64,000 nt of DNA from Emydura subglobosa (lineage: Eukaryota > Chordata > Testudines > Chelidae), in assembly GCA_007922225.1 (NCBI GenBank), contig ML679966.1, forward strand, positions 38,159,943 to 38,223,942. Direction: 5' to 3'. Below the pieces are notes generated by a model. It worked only from the letters and a program-made list of their open reading frames with translations. It searched no databases and had not been told where the DNA came from. The position numbers and the translations under genes were made by a program. Positions 24,599 through 34,645 of this stretch are shown in pieces; within the stretch, counting starts at the first letter, position 1, and the number at the start of each line of letters is the position of its first letter.

Positions 24599-25067
24599 AA
24601 GGGGGCTTGTGGTGGGGAGTAGCAATGGGTAGGTCCTGGGCAATTAACATCACTGGGGAACCAGGCAAAAAGCATCCAACAATTACTGAAGGGTGAGGCA
24701 CCATAGGAAGTACTTCCTGAAGAGGCCAGAGTGAGAAAACCCTGAGGCTGCCCACCTGGTCTGCGACAACTATTTAAATCAGGAAGTTGTCCCAGGGAGC
24801 CATCTGAGCAGCAATGCAGACTCTGGCTTGCTACTGCTACAAACTTTGTCTTTTGCCCCATTTTGCTCCTGATTTCTGCCTTCGACCCTGGCCTGGTTTA
24901 ACCTCAGTACCCAGCTCCTGACTTGGTTGGTAACTAGTCCCTACTCTCACCTTCAAACCTGGGCCTGGATTGACCTTGGTACATATTTCCTGACTTGGTT
25001 GGTAATTAGTGTCAACTCCCACCTTTGAACCTGGCCCAACCGAAATGACTGGTCTGGCTGCCTACAC
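24599..25067 (+). mobile_element. Unclassified 469-bp insert A with perfect 9-bp target-site duplication
   Basis: It splits the CR1 endonuclease between '..DLVV' and the GDFNHPD-type box. CCTGGTAGT is present at 24590..24598 and again at 25068..25076. Inside are 'ctatttaaatcaggaagttg' (TATA-like) and two tandem copies of a ~65-70-bp block containing 'tcctgacttggttggtaa' (24919 and 24991). It ends 'ggtctggctgcctacac'. It shares this order with insert B on the opposite strand. No terminal inverted repeat is convincing and no domain is coded. Confidence 0.65.
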
Positions 25068-25795
25068 CCTGGTAGTTGGCAGACTTTAACCACCTAGACA
25101 TCTGTTGGAAAAGTAATATGGCAACACACACAATGTCCAATCATTTCTTGGAATGTATTGGGGAAAACTTATTTCAGAAGTTCTAGGAAATAACTTAATT
25201 TTAACTAACAGGGAAGAATTGGCTGCAAATCTGAAGACTGAAGGCAATTTGGGTGACAGTGATCATGAGATGACTTATTTCATGACTGTGAGGAAAGCAA
25301 AGAGTGAGAACAGCTTCAAAAGGACAGTGGACTTAAAAAACACAGCTTTAACAAAGTCAGAGTACTGGTAGGTAAGATCCCCCCCTGGGAAGAAAAATCT
25401 AAAGTAAAAAGGAGTTCAGGAGAGCTAGCAGTTTCTCAAAGAGACAATATTATAGGCACAACTGCAAACGATCCTGATGTAAAAGAAAGATAGGAAGAAT
25501 AGTAAGTTGCCACTATGGCTCCATCAGGAGCTCTTTAATGAGATAAAAAGTCAAAAAGGAATCCTACAAAAAGTTGAAACATGGATAAATTGCTATGGAT
25601 GAGTAAAAAGAATAGCACAAGCATGTAAGGATAAAATCAGAAAGGCTAAGGCACAAAATGAGTTACATCTAGCAAGGGAGATAAAACGTAGTAAGTAGTC
25701 GTTCTTTAAATACATTAGGAGAAAGAGAAAGATGAAAGAAAGGGTAGATCTTCCACTTATTGGGGAAAGAAAACTAATAATGGATACTATCATGG
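25068..25795 (+). pseudogene. CR1 ORF2 endonuclease C-terminal part and linker (nested CR1)
   Basis: Broken frames give [29 protein letters not shown] and SDHEM-type motifs (here DSDHEMTYF), the conserved closing boxes of the CR1 endonuclease. The region between endonuclease and reverse transcriptase follows up to about 25795. Confidence 0.85.
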
Positions 25796-25825
25796 TATAA
25801 AATGGTACAAAATATCATGCTATAA

Positions 25826-25994
25826 AATGGATAGAGAACTGGCTAGAGCATGGGGCTCAACGAGTAGTGATCAATGGCTCCATGTCTAGCTGGCAGCCGG
25901 TCACAAGTGGAGTGCCCCAGGGATCGGCCCTGGGGCCAATTTTGTTCAACATCTTTATCAATGATCTGGAGGAAAGGGTAGATTGCACCCTCAT
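25826..25994 (+). pseudogene. Out-of-order CR1 reverse-transcriptase fragment
   Basis: The frame reads [18 protein letters not shown], then [19 protein letters not shown], then [12 protein letters not shown]. This belongs downstream of the RT sequence that resumes at 26654, so it is not part of the colinear nested CR1. It is better preserved (open, few changes) than the surrounding copy. A short duplicated word ('tataaaatgg' at about 25793 and 25823) sits at its left edge. Confidence 0.85.
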
Positions 25995-26653
25995 AGAAGT
26001 GGCATGTTTTTGGCGAGGAGCCAGAATGGCTGTTAGCTTCCCTGGCTTTCTGCTATGACTGCTTCAGCTACTTGATCTTCACCTGGCACTGCTGCGTGTC
26101 CCTGTTGTGTCCCTTCTCCAGCATGCCCTGGGATATCTTCCCATAAATGTCCAAATTCCTTTTGCTAGCTCTGAGCTGTGTCATAAAGGAATTCTCGCCC
26201 CACAGACTGATGAGATCTAAGACCTCTGGTCGACTCCATGCTGGAGCGTGTTTGGGCCTTGCAGTAGCCATGAGGGGTACACTGACAAAGCTCTCTCCAC
26301 TCTGTCTGCACAGGAAATTCAAATTTTCCCGGGGCATGAGGAGAGGGGCCATTTCCGGGTAGCGTGACGATGTAACAGCAGAGTGGGAATGTCCAGAGCG
26401 GTCACAACAGGGCATTGTGGGACACCGCCCGGAGGCCATTAACATTGAATTATGTTATGCTCTGTCTGAACTGACGCAAAATAGACCCAATAAAATCGAA
26501 TTAGGCGCTACGTCACTTGCGGAGGTGGTTTTATTACATTGACTTTTGCTACAGTTTAAGTCGATGGAACTGCCATGCCAGTGTAGACGCAGGCTTTCGG
26601 AGATTGACATAAGTGATGTTACGTCAACCTCCATCGCCAGTGTAGACCAGGCC
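25995..26653 (-). mobile_element. PIF/Harbinger-type transposon fragment, one end intact
   Basis: On the minus strand it starts GGCCTGGTCTACACTGGCG, the same kind of end as the foldback MITEs at 49158 and 44857, followed by TAA in the plus-strand flank (26654..26656), which fits a TWA target. A Myb/SANT-like frame follows. The other end has no terminal repeat and stops against CR1 sequence at 25994, so the element is truncated there and no transposase gene is seen. Confidence 0.7.
26068..26445 (-). pseudogene. Myb/SANT-like DNA-binding protein of a Harbinger element, truncated
   Basis: Harbinger elements carry a second protein with a Myb/SANT-like domain that brings the transposase to the element ends. 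This 125-codon frame contains APAWSRPEVLDLISLWGE, then RNLDIYGKISQGMLEKGHN and RDTQQCQVKIK, the three-helix Myb/SANT-like signature with its spaced tryptophans partly kept. The N-terminal 50 residues are unlike the domain and may be extension or upstream sequence read through. A stop after VKIK and another soon after (before QKAREAN) truncate it, whereas the family usually continues into a conserved LRQAYQK helix and a longer tail. Confidence 0.75.
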
Positions 26654-27965
26654 TAAATGAAATGTCCTGAGAGCTATTTAGTGATTGTCTGAAAGAGTTC
26701 ATGGAGCACTGGTGAGATCCCAGAGGCCTGGAGAAGGGCAAACAAAGTGCCTATCTTTAAAAAGGGCAGTGTAAGAGGACTCAGGGAATTCTAGATCAGT
26801 CAGCCTAACTTCAATACCTGGAAAGATATTGAAACAAATTAAACATTCAGTTTATAAGCACCTAGAATAATAGGGTTATAAGAAATAGCCAGCATAGATT
26901 TGTCAAAACAAATCATGCCAAACCAGGGGCGAAGCTGAAGATGAGGTATATCCTGATTTTAGTGAGACTTGACACAGTGCCACGACACTCTCATAAACAA
27001 ACTGGGGAAATGTGGTTCAGATGAAATTACTATATGTGCACAGCTGCTTGAAAGATAGTACTCAAAGAAGGGTTACCAATGGTTTGCTGTCAAACTAGGG
27101 CAGGGGGCATTTGTAGTGGGGTGATCTGTCCTGGGTTTGATAATATTAAATATTTTCATTAATTACTTAAATAATGAAGTAGACAGTGTGTTTATAACAT
27201 TTCAGATGACACCAAAATGGGAGGGTTTTCCAGCACTTTTGAGGACAGAATTAGGATTCAAAATGACCCTGATAAATTGGAGGATTGGCCTGAAGTCAAC
27301 AAGATGAAATTTAATAAAGACAAGTGTAAAGTAGTATATTTAAGGAGGAAAAAAATCAAATACACAACTACAAAATGGGGAATAACTGGCTGGACAATAG
27401 CATGGCTGAAAAGGATCTGGGGGTTATAGCGAATCACAAATTGAATGTGAGCCAACGATGTGATACAGTTATGAATAAAGACTAATATAATTCTGAGGTG
27501 CATTGTATGTAAGACACAGGAGGCAATTGTTCCAATCTTCTCGGTGAAGCCTCAACTGAAGTACTGTGTCTAGTTTTAGGCACCACACTTCAGAAAAGAT
27601 GTAGTTACATTGGAGAGAGTCTAGAGGACAGCAACAAAAATAACAAAAAATAAAGTTTAGAAAACCTGACCAATGAGGAAGGTTTAAAAAACTGCATGTT
27701 CAGTCTTGAGAAAAGACCGAGGGGAGACCTTATAATAGTTGTCAAATATATTAAGGGCTGTTATCAAGAAAGCAGTGATCAATTATTCTCCATATCCACT
27801 GAAGGTAGGATAAGAAATAATCAGTTTATTCTACATCAAGGAGAATTTAGGTTAGGTAGTAGGAAAAACATTCCAATTTTAAGAATAGTGAAGTACTGGA
27901 ATAGACTTTCAAAGGAGATTGTGGAGATCTCCCATCACATCTCCCATCCGTTGGAATTCTAGGAA
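26654..27965 (+). pseudogene. CR1 ORF2 reverse transcriptase and C-terminal region (nested CR1, last piece)
   Basis: Starts in the region before the RT palm ('tatctttaaaaagggcagtg'), passes RNSQHRFVKTNHAK, DDTKMGGF, MKFNKDKCKVVYL, and APHFRKD and FSLEKRPRGDLI, and ends near the WNRLSKEIVE box. These appear in the correct N-to-C order, all in the plus direction, with many stops and frameshifts. The CR1 3' untranslated end is not seen after 27965. Confidence 0.9.
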
Positions 27966-30900
27966 CAGTTTGCTATTCATTCAAGCTTTGTGCATAACTG
28001 TGGCTGGTTAACTAAATCATATGGTATTGCTTCTGTTCCCTAGGAGGACAAGTGTAACTATTAGTATTTGGTTTCAGGGTTGAGTACTCATATTTAAGAA
28101 CTCAAAATGTCTTTTAAATATTTCTTTAAAATTCACTATTTCCAGAAACATTCCTGCCAGTAAACTTATTTGCTAAAATACTAATAGAGAGGGAACATAA
28201 AAAAAGGCCAAGGACAGGACTAATGTTAATTCAATTTTTTTATTCATGCAAATATTTGAAGAATGTTTTCAGAGATATTTGCCCAGGTTTAATTTACACA
28301 ATGACTTGCTGGGTCAGAATAGGGCTTCTTGTGAACACTGCTTACTCTCGCAAATGTTTTAATGGTTTGGAAGTGATCTTTGTGATGAACATTAAACTCA
28401 GTTTATCAAATTTATCCCTCATATATGTCAACCTCCCTTTCATTAGCTTCATAGCACTATCTGAAATTATTGTTCCCTTTTAAGCCAATACTATGAATAT
28501 TTTGGTTTTCATAGCCATACCATGCTTTATTTAATGAAAAATATTTGGACAGAACTTCCAATGACTTTTAGGAGAGGTGTTTTAAATTTATAACTTCCAC
28601 AATATTGGCCAAAACATCATGTATTGAATTGGGGATTTCTGGAGCTAAAAGCATAAATTGCTGCAGCTGGAGGTGAAGAGCCAAGGCTCTATAGCTAACT
28701 CTGTAATTGACTTGTATCATCTGCAGACTGGGCACAGAGGGGAACCTGTAATACACACGTCACCAGTGGGTTACACTTGCACATCGGGTTTGTGCAAAAA
28801 ATGACTTGCACATCCTATTACACGGTAGTTGGCATACACTTAGGCCCTGATCCTGAAGGCTCCTCTGAATGACATCCCTACACCCATATGGAATGTTTGC
28901 ATGAGGATTTGGATACAAACACGCATGCAGACAAACCATCAAACAAGCCATAGGACCCCAAAAGAAGAAAAAAAATGATGTGGATTATGCATAAAAAAAT
29001 CAAAGACGCTATTATCCATTTTGCCTCCAATATACTAGAATTAACAGAATTCTAGTTCTACTTGATAAAGCGTGTGAAAGTGGTCTGTTCTACCTGAAAG
29101 TCTGATCTTTTTTCCTCATAAAATGCTCTCTATAGAAATAGTACAGCGAATACGGACATTCAGGACATTATATAAAGAAATCTTAATTAATAACAAATTC
29201 ATTTGTAAAAAAGAAGAATATTAGTAAGAGCTGATTTTATATTCTATTCTATATATGTTCTTATGTCACCCTCAACAGAATAGTATTTGAGCACCAGTAG
29301 TGCTGATAAGTGAGATGACTAACGTCTATCTCAGAGTCATGATATATAGTTGACAGAAACTAAATAATTCTATTAGGGACAAGGAACCAGATTTGCAACT
29401 AGCCAATAGGGGGAACTGTGTGTTCCTTAATGACTAGCCAAAGAAACTGACAGCCAAGATTGTCAGGAACAGCAAGAAACAAACAAAAGGCTGTTTGTGT
29501 GCAACAACCAACAAAGGGCCTGGTAGCTGGCTGCTGATAGCAGACCTTACAGGCTGCAGGTGGTTCACACTTCTCACTCAAGCATAGGACACTTTATCCA
29601 TGGCACCCACTATAGACTGTCAGAGTGATGGAATAAAGGAGCTGGTATGGATCCCTGGACCTAAGATGGTTCTACACTGTCTTGGCATTTTGTAGAGTAG
29701 ATACAAAGTGGTTCTAACACACGTAGACTGGTAATGACCCCACAAGGGCCAGAGTATCCCTCCATGCTTCCAGCAGATCCCCATGCTGAGCAATGGTTGG
29801 TGTAGTTTAACTTTAATAGTGACAACATACAGGGTACAATGCATTCCCGCATTTAATCAATTCAGCCTGGATTTACAACACACGTCCCTGCTGAAGTGAT
29901 TTTACTATGAAGTACTCTGTATAAATAAATTGGTTTTAAGTTCAGTCACATCACTAGGGGACTAAAGGGAGGAGAGCAAGGTGAAAGGAATTTGTCCTGT
30001 GTGCTTGTTAAAATCTCTAATAATATTCTTCCAATAGATCCAAAATAACAGAACAAATCCAGAAATGAACAATCAATTTTATCATGTCTCCCCCTCTTCA
30101 GAGAGACAATTTGCAATAATCATCAAAACCCATAGAGAATTTACATCTCAGGAGTGACATACAGATGTTAAGACTATAAAGTGCATTCACACATCCTGAA
30201 AATCTTATGCAATAAATGATGTAACCAGCTATGATTCAGCAACTTGATGATACATCAAGTCCAAGCAATTCATGTAATTTAAATACATGTAATTTAAATA
30301 CATTAAATACATTGTTAAAATAATTACTGTTGTAAGTAGCTTATTTATTTTGTGATCCATTTTCTTTTTTCCATTGTTGAGGATTTAGTCAACAAGTGAG
30401 AGTTATGTGTTTGTTGTCATTTTATCTACAGGGAGAGGTTATCTAGTATAAGGGATGCAACCCAACAGCTTGACTGGTAGTGCAATTCAGTACCACATGA
30501 CTAACTGACTGACAGACAGACTTTGGACATTCTTCATTGTGGAAGAAGTTATTTTCTTGGTACACAAGGATTTATGGAAACTATTTAGGGCTGTGTGCAT
30601 TAACCATCACAGAAAAGTGAATCTAGACATACTAGGCGCTGCTCAAAATACAAGGGAAACATGCTTTCCTCCTTTAAGTGAAAGAAAAAGAACACCAGAA
30701 CTATCTAGGGAGATTCTACAGAAACAAAAACAGAGGAAAAGCAAGTGTATGAGAAAGCTTTTGTTCATAACAGTCATAAAGCTGTGTAATAAACTCTGTG
30801 CTATTAACAAATGATAAGTGTTTAAATCTTTTCATTTCATTTTACTCCAACCGGAGAGCAACAAGAGTTTCACAGAACATTCACTACCATCACTAGGTGC

Positions 30901-32184
30901 CGCACTCTGACGCAAATGGTACTATAAGGGATCAGGAAATACAAATGGCTGCTTGGAATAAATTGTTGAGTTTAACAGTGTAGCAAACTTCTTCTGTTGA
31001 CCCTTCATATTAGCAAATGCTGGAACCTTGCATAAAGCTGAATGATTTGTCATAGCGTGTAAGGCTCCTTACTTCCTATACTTGGAGTATAGTAAATGAA
31101 ACAGATAAAGGTGCAAGATGTAGTCTACACTTAATCAATATTCTGATATCTCAGAGACATCTTAGCACTGAGGACAGTTATATAAGTTTTAAATAATTTT
31201 GATCTTCCCCCTTCTTATTTCAAATTGTTTTTAGACTCTAAGTAGTCACCGATTTTGAACATCAAGCTTTGTATATGTGCATAAGAAACCTTTTATATTC
31301 TAAAAGAGAACACTTGTTGGTAAGTGAATAAGCCATGAAACTTTATGCTTTCCAAGTGGATAAAAGTATACTCTTTACTAAAAGTACAGTCACTAATAAA
31401 AAAGTACTTCTTTCATACGGGATAGCCTTTGTCAGCCTACCATCTACATTATTTTTGAGTAGTGATCAGCACATTCCCGGTAACTTTGAAAAACTATGAA
31501 AGATTTAGAATATTTAGCTAGCACTGAAAATCTACATATTGGAGACTTCTTCATTTCTCTGTCCTGTATTGCCAATATTTCTCAACAACTGTTTGATCAT
31601 GTTCCTTTTTAGGATTATTTAGAATTGAGTTGAGCTAACACAGATCGAGATTCTGTCTATCACCCAGACAGGTCATCAGAACAGTAGGATTGATGATACA
31701 GAGATTACTGAATCAAACATAAAACAAACAGATCTGGGTGGTCAAAACTGTCTATAACACCTGAGAGCAGAGATGCTCTTTCTAATACAGTGATACTTGT
31801 AGAGAAAAACAACACAGTATTACATATTATTTTGCAAGAAAATTACTTATTCACTGTTAATTCAGGGATAGGTTTGCTACCATAGTTAACTTTTGATTTG
31901 GGCACTGAACACAACTGCTTCTAGAGTTCTGTATCAGTAAAATTAACTGAAGGCTGATTCTTTGAAGGAATGATGAGGCATTTGCCTAATGCTGAACAGT
32001 AAACTCAGCACCAAATGTAGATCCCATTCCAGCCAATGAGAAACTGAAAAAGCATTTGTTGCATCACTAAAATATTTGAAAATCATTCTATTTTGAAACA
32101 ACTCTTCTTATACAACATCTTCCTATCTCTCTCTCCATTATTTACTACAAAAAATAGGCAGCAGTTTCCAGTCAAGATCAAGGG
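27966..32184. other. Intronic sequence, nothing recognised
   Basis: 4.2 kb of AT-rich sequence without a gene or recognised element, apart from a short internal direct repeat of 'catgtaatttaaata' at 30271..30300. A reptile-type 'aggccctgatcctgaaggct' phrase at 28842 hints at one small old repeat. Confidence 0.45.
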
Positions 32185-32262
32185 CCATTGTAGTGACTGA
32201 CCACTGTACAATCATATCAGAACACTGCTTCTGCCGCAAAGAGCTTGCAATCTAAATGTACA
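32185..32262 (-). mobile_element. LINE 3' tail fragment, L2/L3-like
   Basis: Includes 'cgcaaagagcttgcaatcta', the reverse complement of the old LINE 3' tail also seen at 15990..16095. Confidence 0.4.
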
Positions 32263-33849
32263 TCAGTAGAATGCCTTTGCTTCTATCAAGTATTTGTTCC
32301 CCAGTTGTAATGTCACAAGTGGAAGACTGTGACTTCTGGCATGTGCAGATTCCTGATTGGGATTTTATTGCAAGCCTTTAGCCCATTGGTAAATTGAATG
32401 AACCTACCAGAAACCTGAAAAGGGCATTTAGTGATAAAGGGTTCTTTTCACTTTTGCAGTTCTCTACACTTTCTGCCAGAAACATCAATACATCACAACA
32501 AAGACTATGCTCTCAGTGTTTTCTGGCTCAAAAGGAAAACAAAGTGCCGGGAATCTCTCACAAAATTTTATTCTTGTGAGACTTCCAGCAAAACTATGCA
32601 GAATTATAACTGTTTGAGCTATTAGGATAGGCAGCCAACTTTTAAGTGTGCATTTAAACCAAACCTTTAGAGCTTCTCCCACTACTAGGCTGTGGATAAG
32701 ATATTATTATCTTGGACTTTTCCTTATGCAGAGAGGCAGAACCAACAAATGACTAGTATTTTTTTTCTCTTTTGCATTACATGAAAAGATGTCTTGAAGA
32801 ATAGGGAACTTGCCAAAAGAATTCTGTATGAAAGACAAGTACACAACCTGATTTTGGAAATGCAAAGGAGTGAATCCAATGAGCCCAATTTTTCTCTAGA
32901 CGTCATTAAGTTGTGAGCCGTAAGGTACTGTCATAGTATAATACATATATTTTGAAATCACAAAGCTAACTAGCTGTTGCCTTACTCTCAAAATAATCGT
33001 TGGTTGCTATAAATTACTGTGAAATCATGTGATCATTTCCTCAATTATTGAGGTATTATTTTTTGACATACAAATGTCCACAGATGTGTTGAAGTGTCAA
33101 CACAGGATGCTGATGCAAGTGCGTGAGTGAGGACTAGGGGATGGAGTTACTGTAAAAGTTAAGTACATTTGTATTATTATGCATATTGCTCATTTAAACA
33201 CATGGCTAGTTGGCATGTATGTCCCAGGGCAAGCATCCAATCAACTTGCAAACTGACTTCATGCTGTTTAAATAGATGGACATAAGTCTAGGCAGCCAAC
33301 AAGCAGTGTATGTTCAATTGTGAACATGAAGGACAATAATCCCAGCCAGGAAAATCAAAACAGCTGTTTATCCTCAGTTTTGGAGCTAGGTTTATATTCA
33401 ATTAAGAATAGATTTCACTGATGCACAAGATTTTTTACTTGGCCTGTTTCAACCATGCATAGTGCTGAACAGGACGCAGAGAGACTTTTAATGAAGTCTG
33501 CTTTACCATTCTTCATTGCAATGGCTAAAACAATCTACATTGCTTGGCTGGCGTAGTAAGGTATCCAGCATTTCTGAAGGATTCTGCATGCTAACAGCTA
33601 GTGTTTTATTGTAAATTGCAAATGACTATAGTGAAGAGAATGAGATATCTGGGAATTAGATTATGGGGGTAACTGCATTAGTAAAAGAGACAAAACCTTT
33701 CACTTCTTGATCTCTGTTTGGAATTGAGACCAGGTTAGAAGGGCATAGGTAAACATCATCCTCAACAGGAGCTCTTTGGTGGCCTATGTGAAATAATTTG
33801 GTGGTTGCACAACTGGTAACTAGGGCTAAGTGAGAAATAGTTTCCCTGT
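32263..33849. other. Intronic sequence, nothing recognised
   Basis: AT-rich; frames of 60-66 codons only. No family recognised. Confidence 0.5.
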
Positions 33850-34645
33850 CCTGCAAGAATTTTCACAATTGTCCAAAAAAAATTCCATTTCTCCTCGGGA
33901 TGAAACAGAGACCTGCAGAGCATTTTCGTGAAAAATGTGTGCCTGAGGTGGTGCCAGGGGTTATGACACTCAACTGAGATGCAAGAGACAAGAGTGAAAC
34001 AGTGTTGAAGTCACAGTTCTGCCTGATTCAGAGTAGAGACTTAAACCCTGGTCTACCCCATCCCAGCTTCATGCTTTAACAATCAGGCTATTGGCTACTC
34101 AGGGATGGGTCTCTCTCAGTTTCTCCTGTTGGTACTGTTTCACTTTGCATAAATAATTAAATATTTATCAGACTAGATAGAGACTGACTATTGCCACGTG
34201 GTTATGACACTAAAGTGGAGTGGGGAAGCCCTAGGTTGAAGTCTCTGCTATGATAACTATTTAGTTATACAAAATGTAACAGCTCCATCAGAAGAAAATG
34301 AGAACCACTCGGCCCCACATAGCCAATAGTCTTGTGATTAGAGCATTCACTTGGCCTGGAGGAGACCTGGGCTCAAATCCTAGCTCTCAATCAGGCAGAG
34401 TGGGGATTTGAACCTAGTTATCAAATGTCTATTTCAGCTTAGATGAGTGCCACAACCAATAGACTGGCTATAATGGGGTGATACTTCCTCACGTTCATTC
34501 ACAGCAGAAATTTCACTCTGCACCTAAAAACCTTCCCAACAAGTGTTTTGTCAAAACCACACTTCTTGAGGGAAACGTTTTGAGTTTGATGAAACAGCAA
34601 TTTCTGACGAAAAACCGTTTTGTCTAAAAATATCTGATGAGCTCT
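33850..34645. mobile_element. Palindromic repeat with tRNA-like arms
   Basis: The outer edges share 'gtccaaaaaaaattcc' and 'ttttgtctaaaaa'-type A/T words with the repeats at 7330 and 14180..15092. Two inner arms in opposite orientation hold tRNA-like sequence: 'gtgattagagcattcacttg' then 'cctgggctcaaatcctagct' (34334..34388), like Pol III boxes A and B, and an antisense equivalent 'ttcatgctttaacaatcagg' near 34068. It is not a functional tRNA: no acceptor stem pairs and spacing is wrong. It looks like a tRNA-derived module captured in a foldback element. Confidence 0.5.

Noticed and set aside
34334..34405. Functional tRNA gene
   Set aside because: Box A- and B-like words are present, but no cloverleaf or acceptor stem forms; it is a repeat-derived tRNA-like module.
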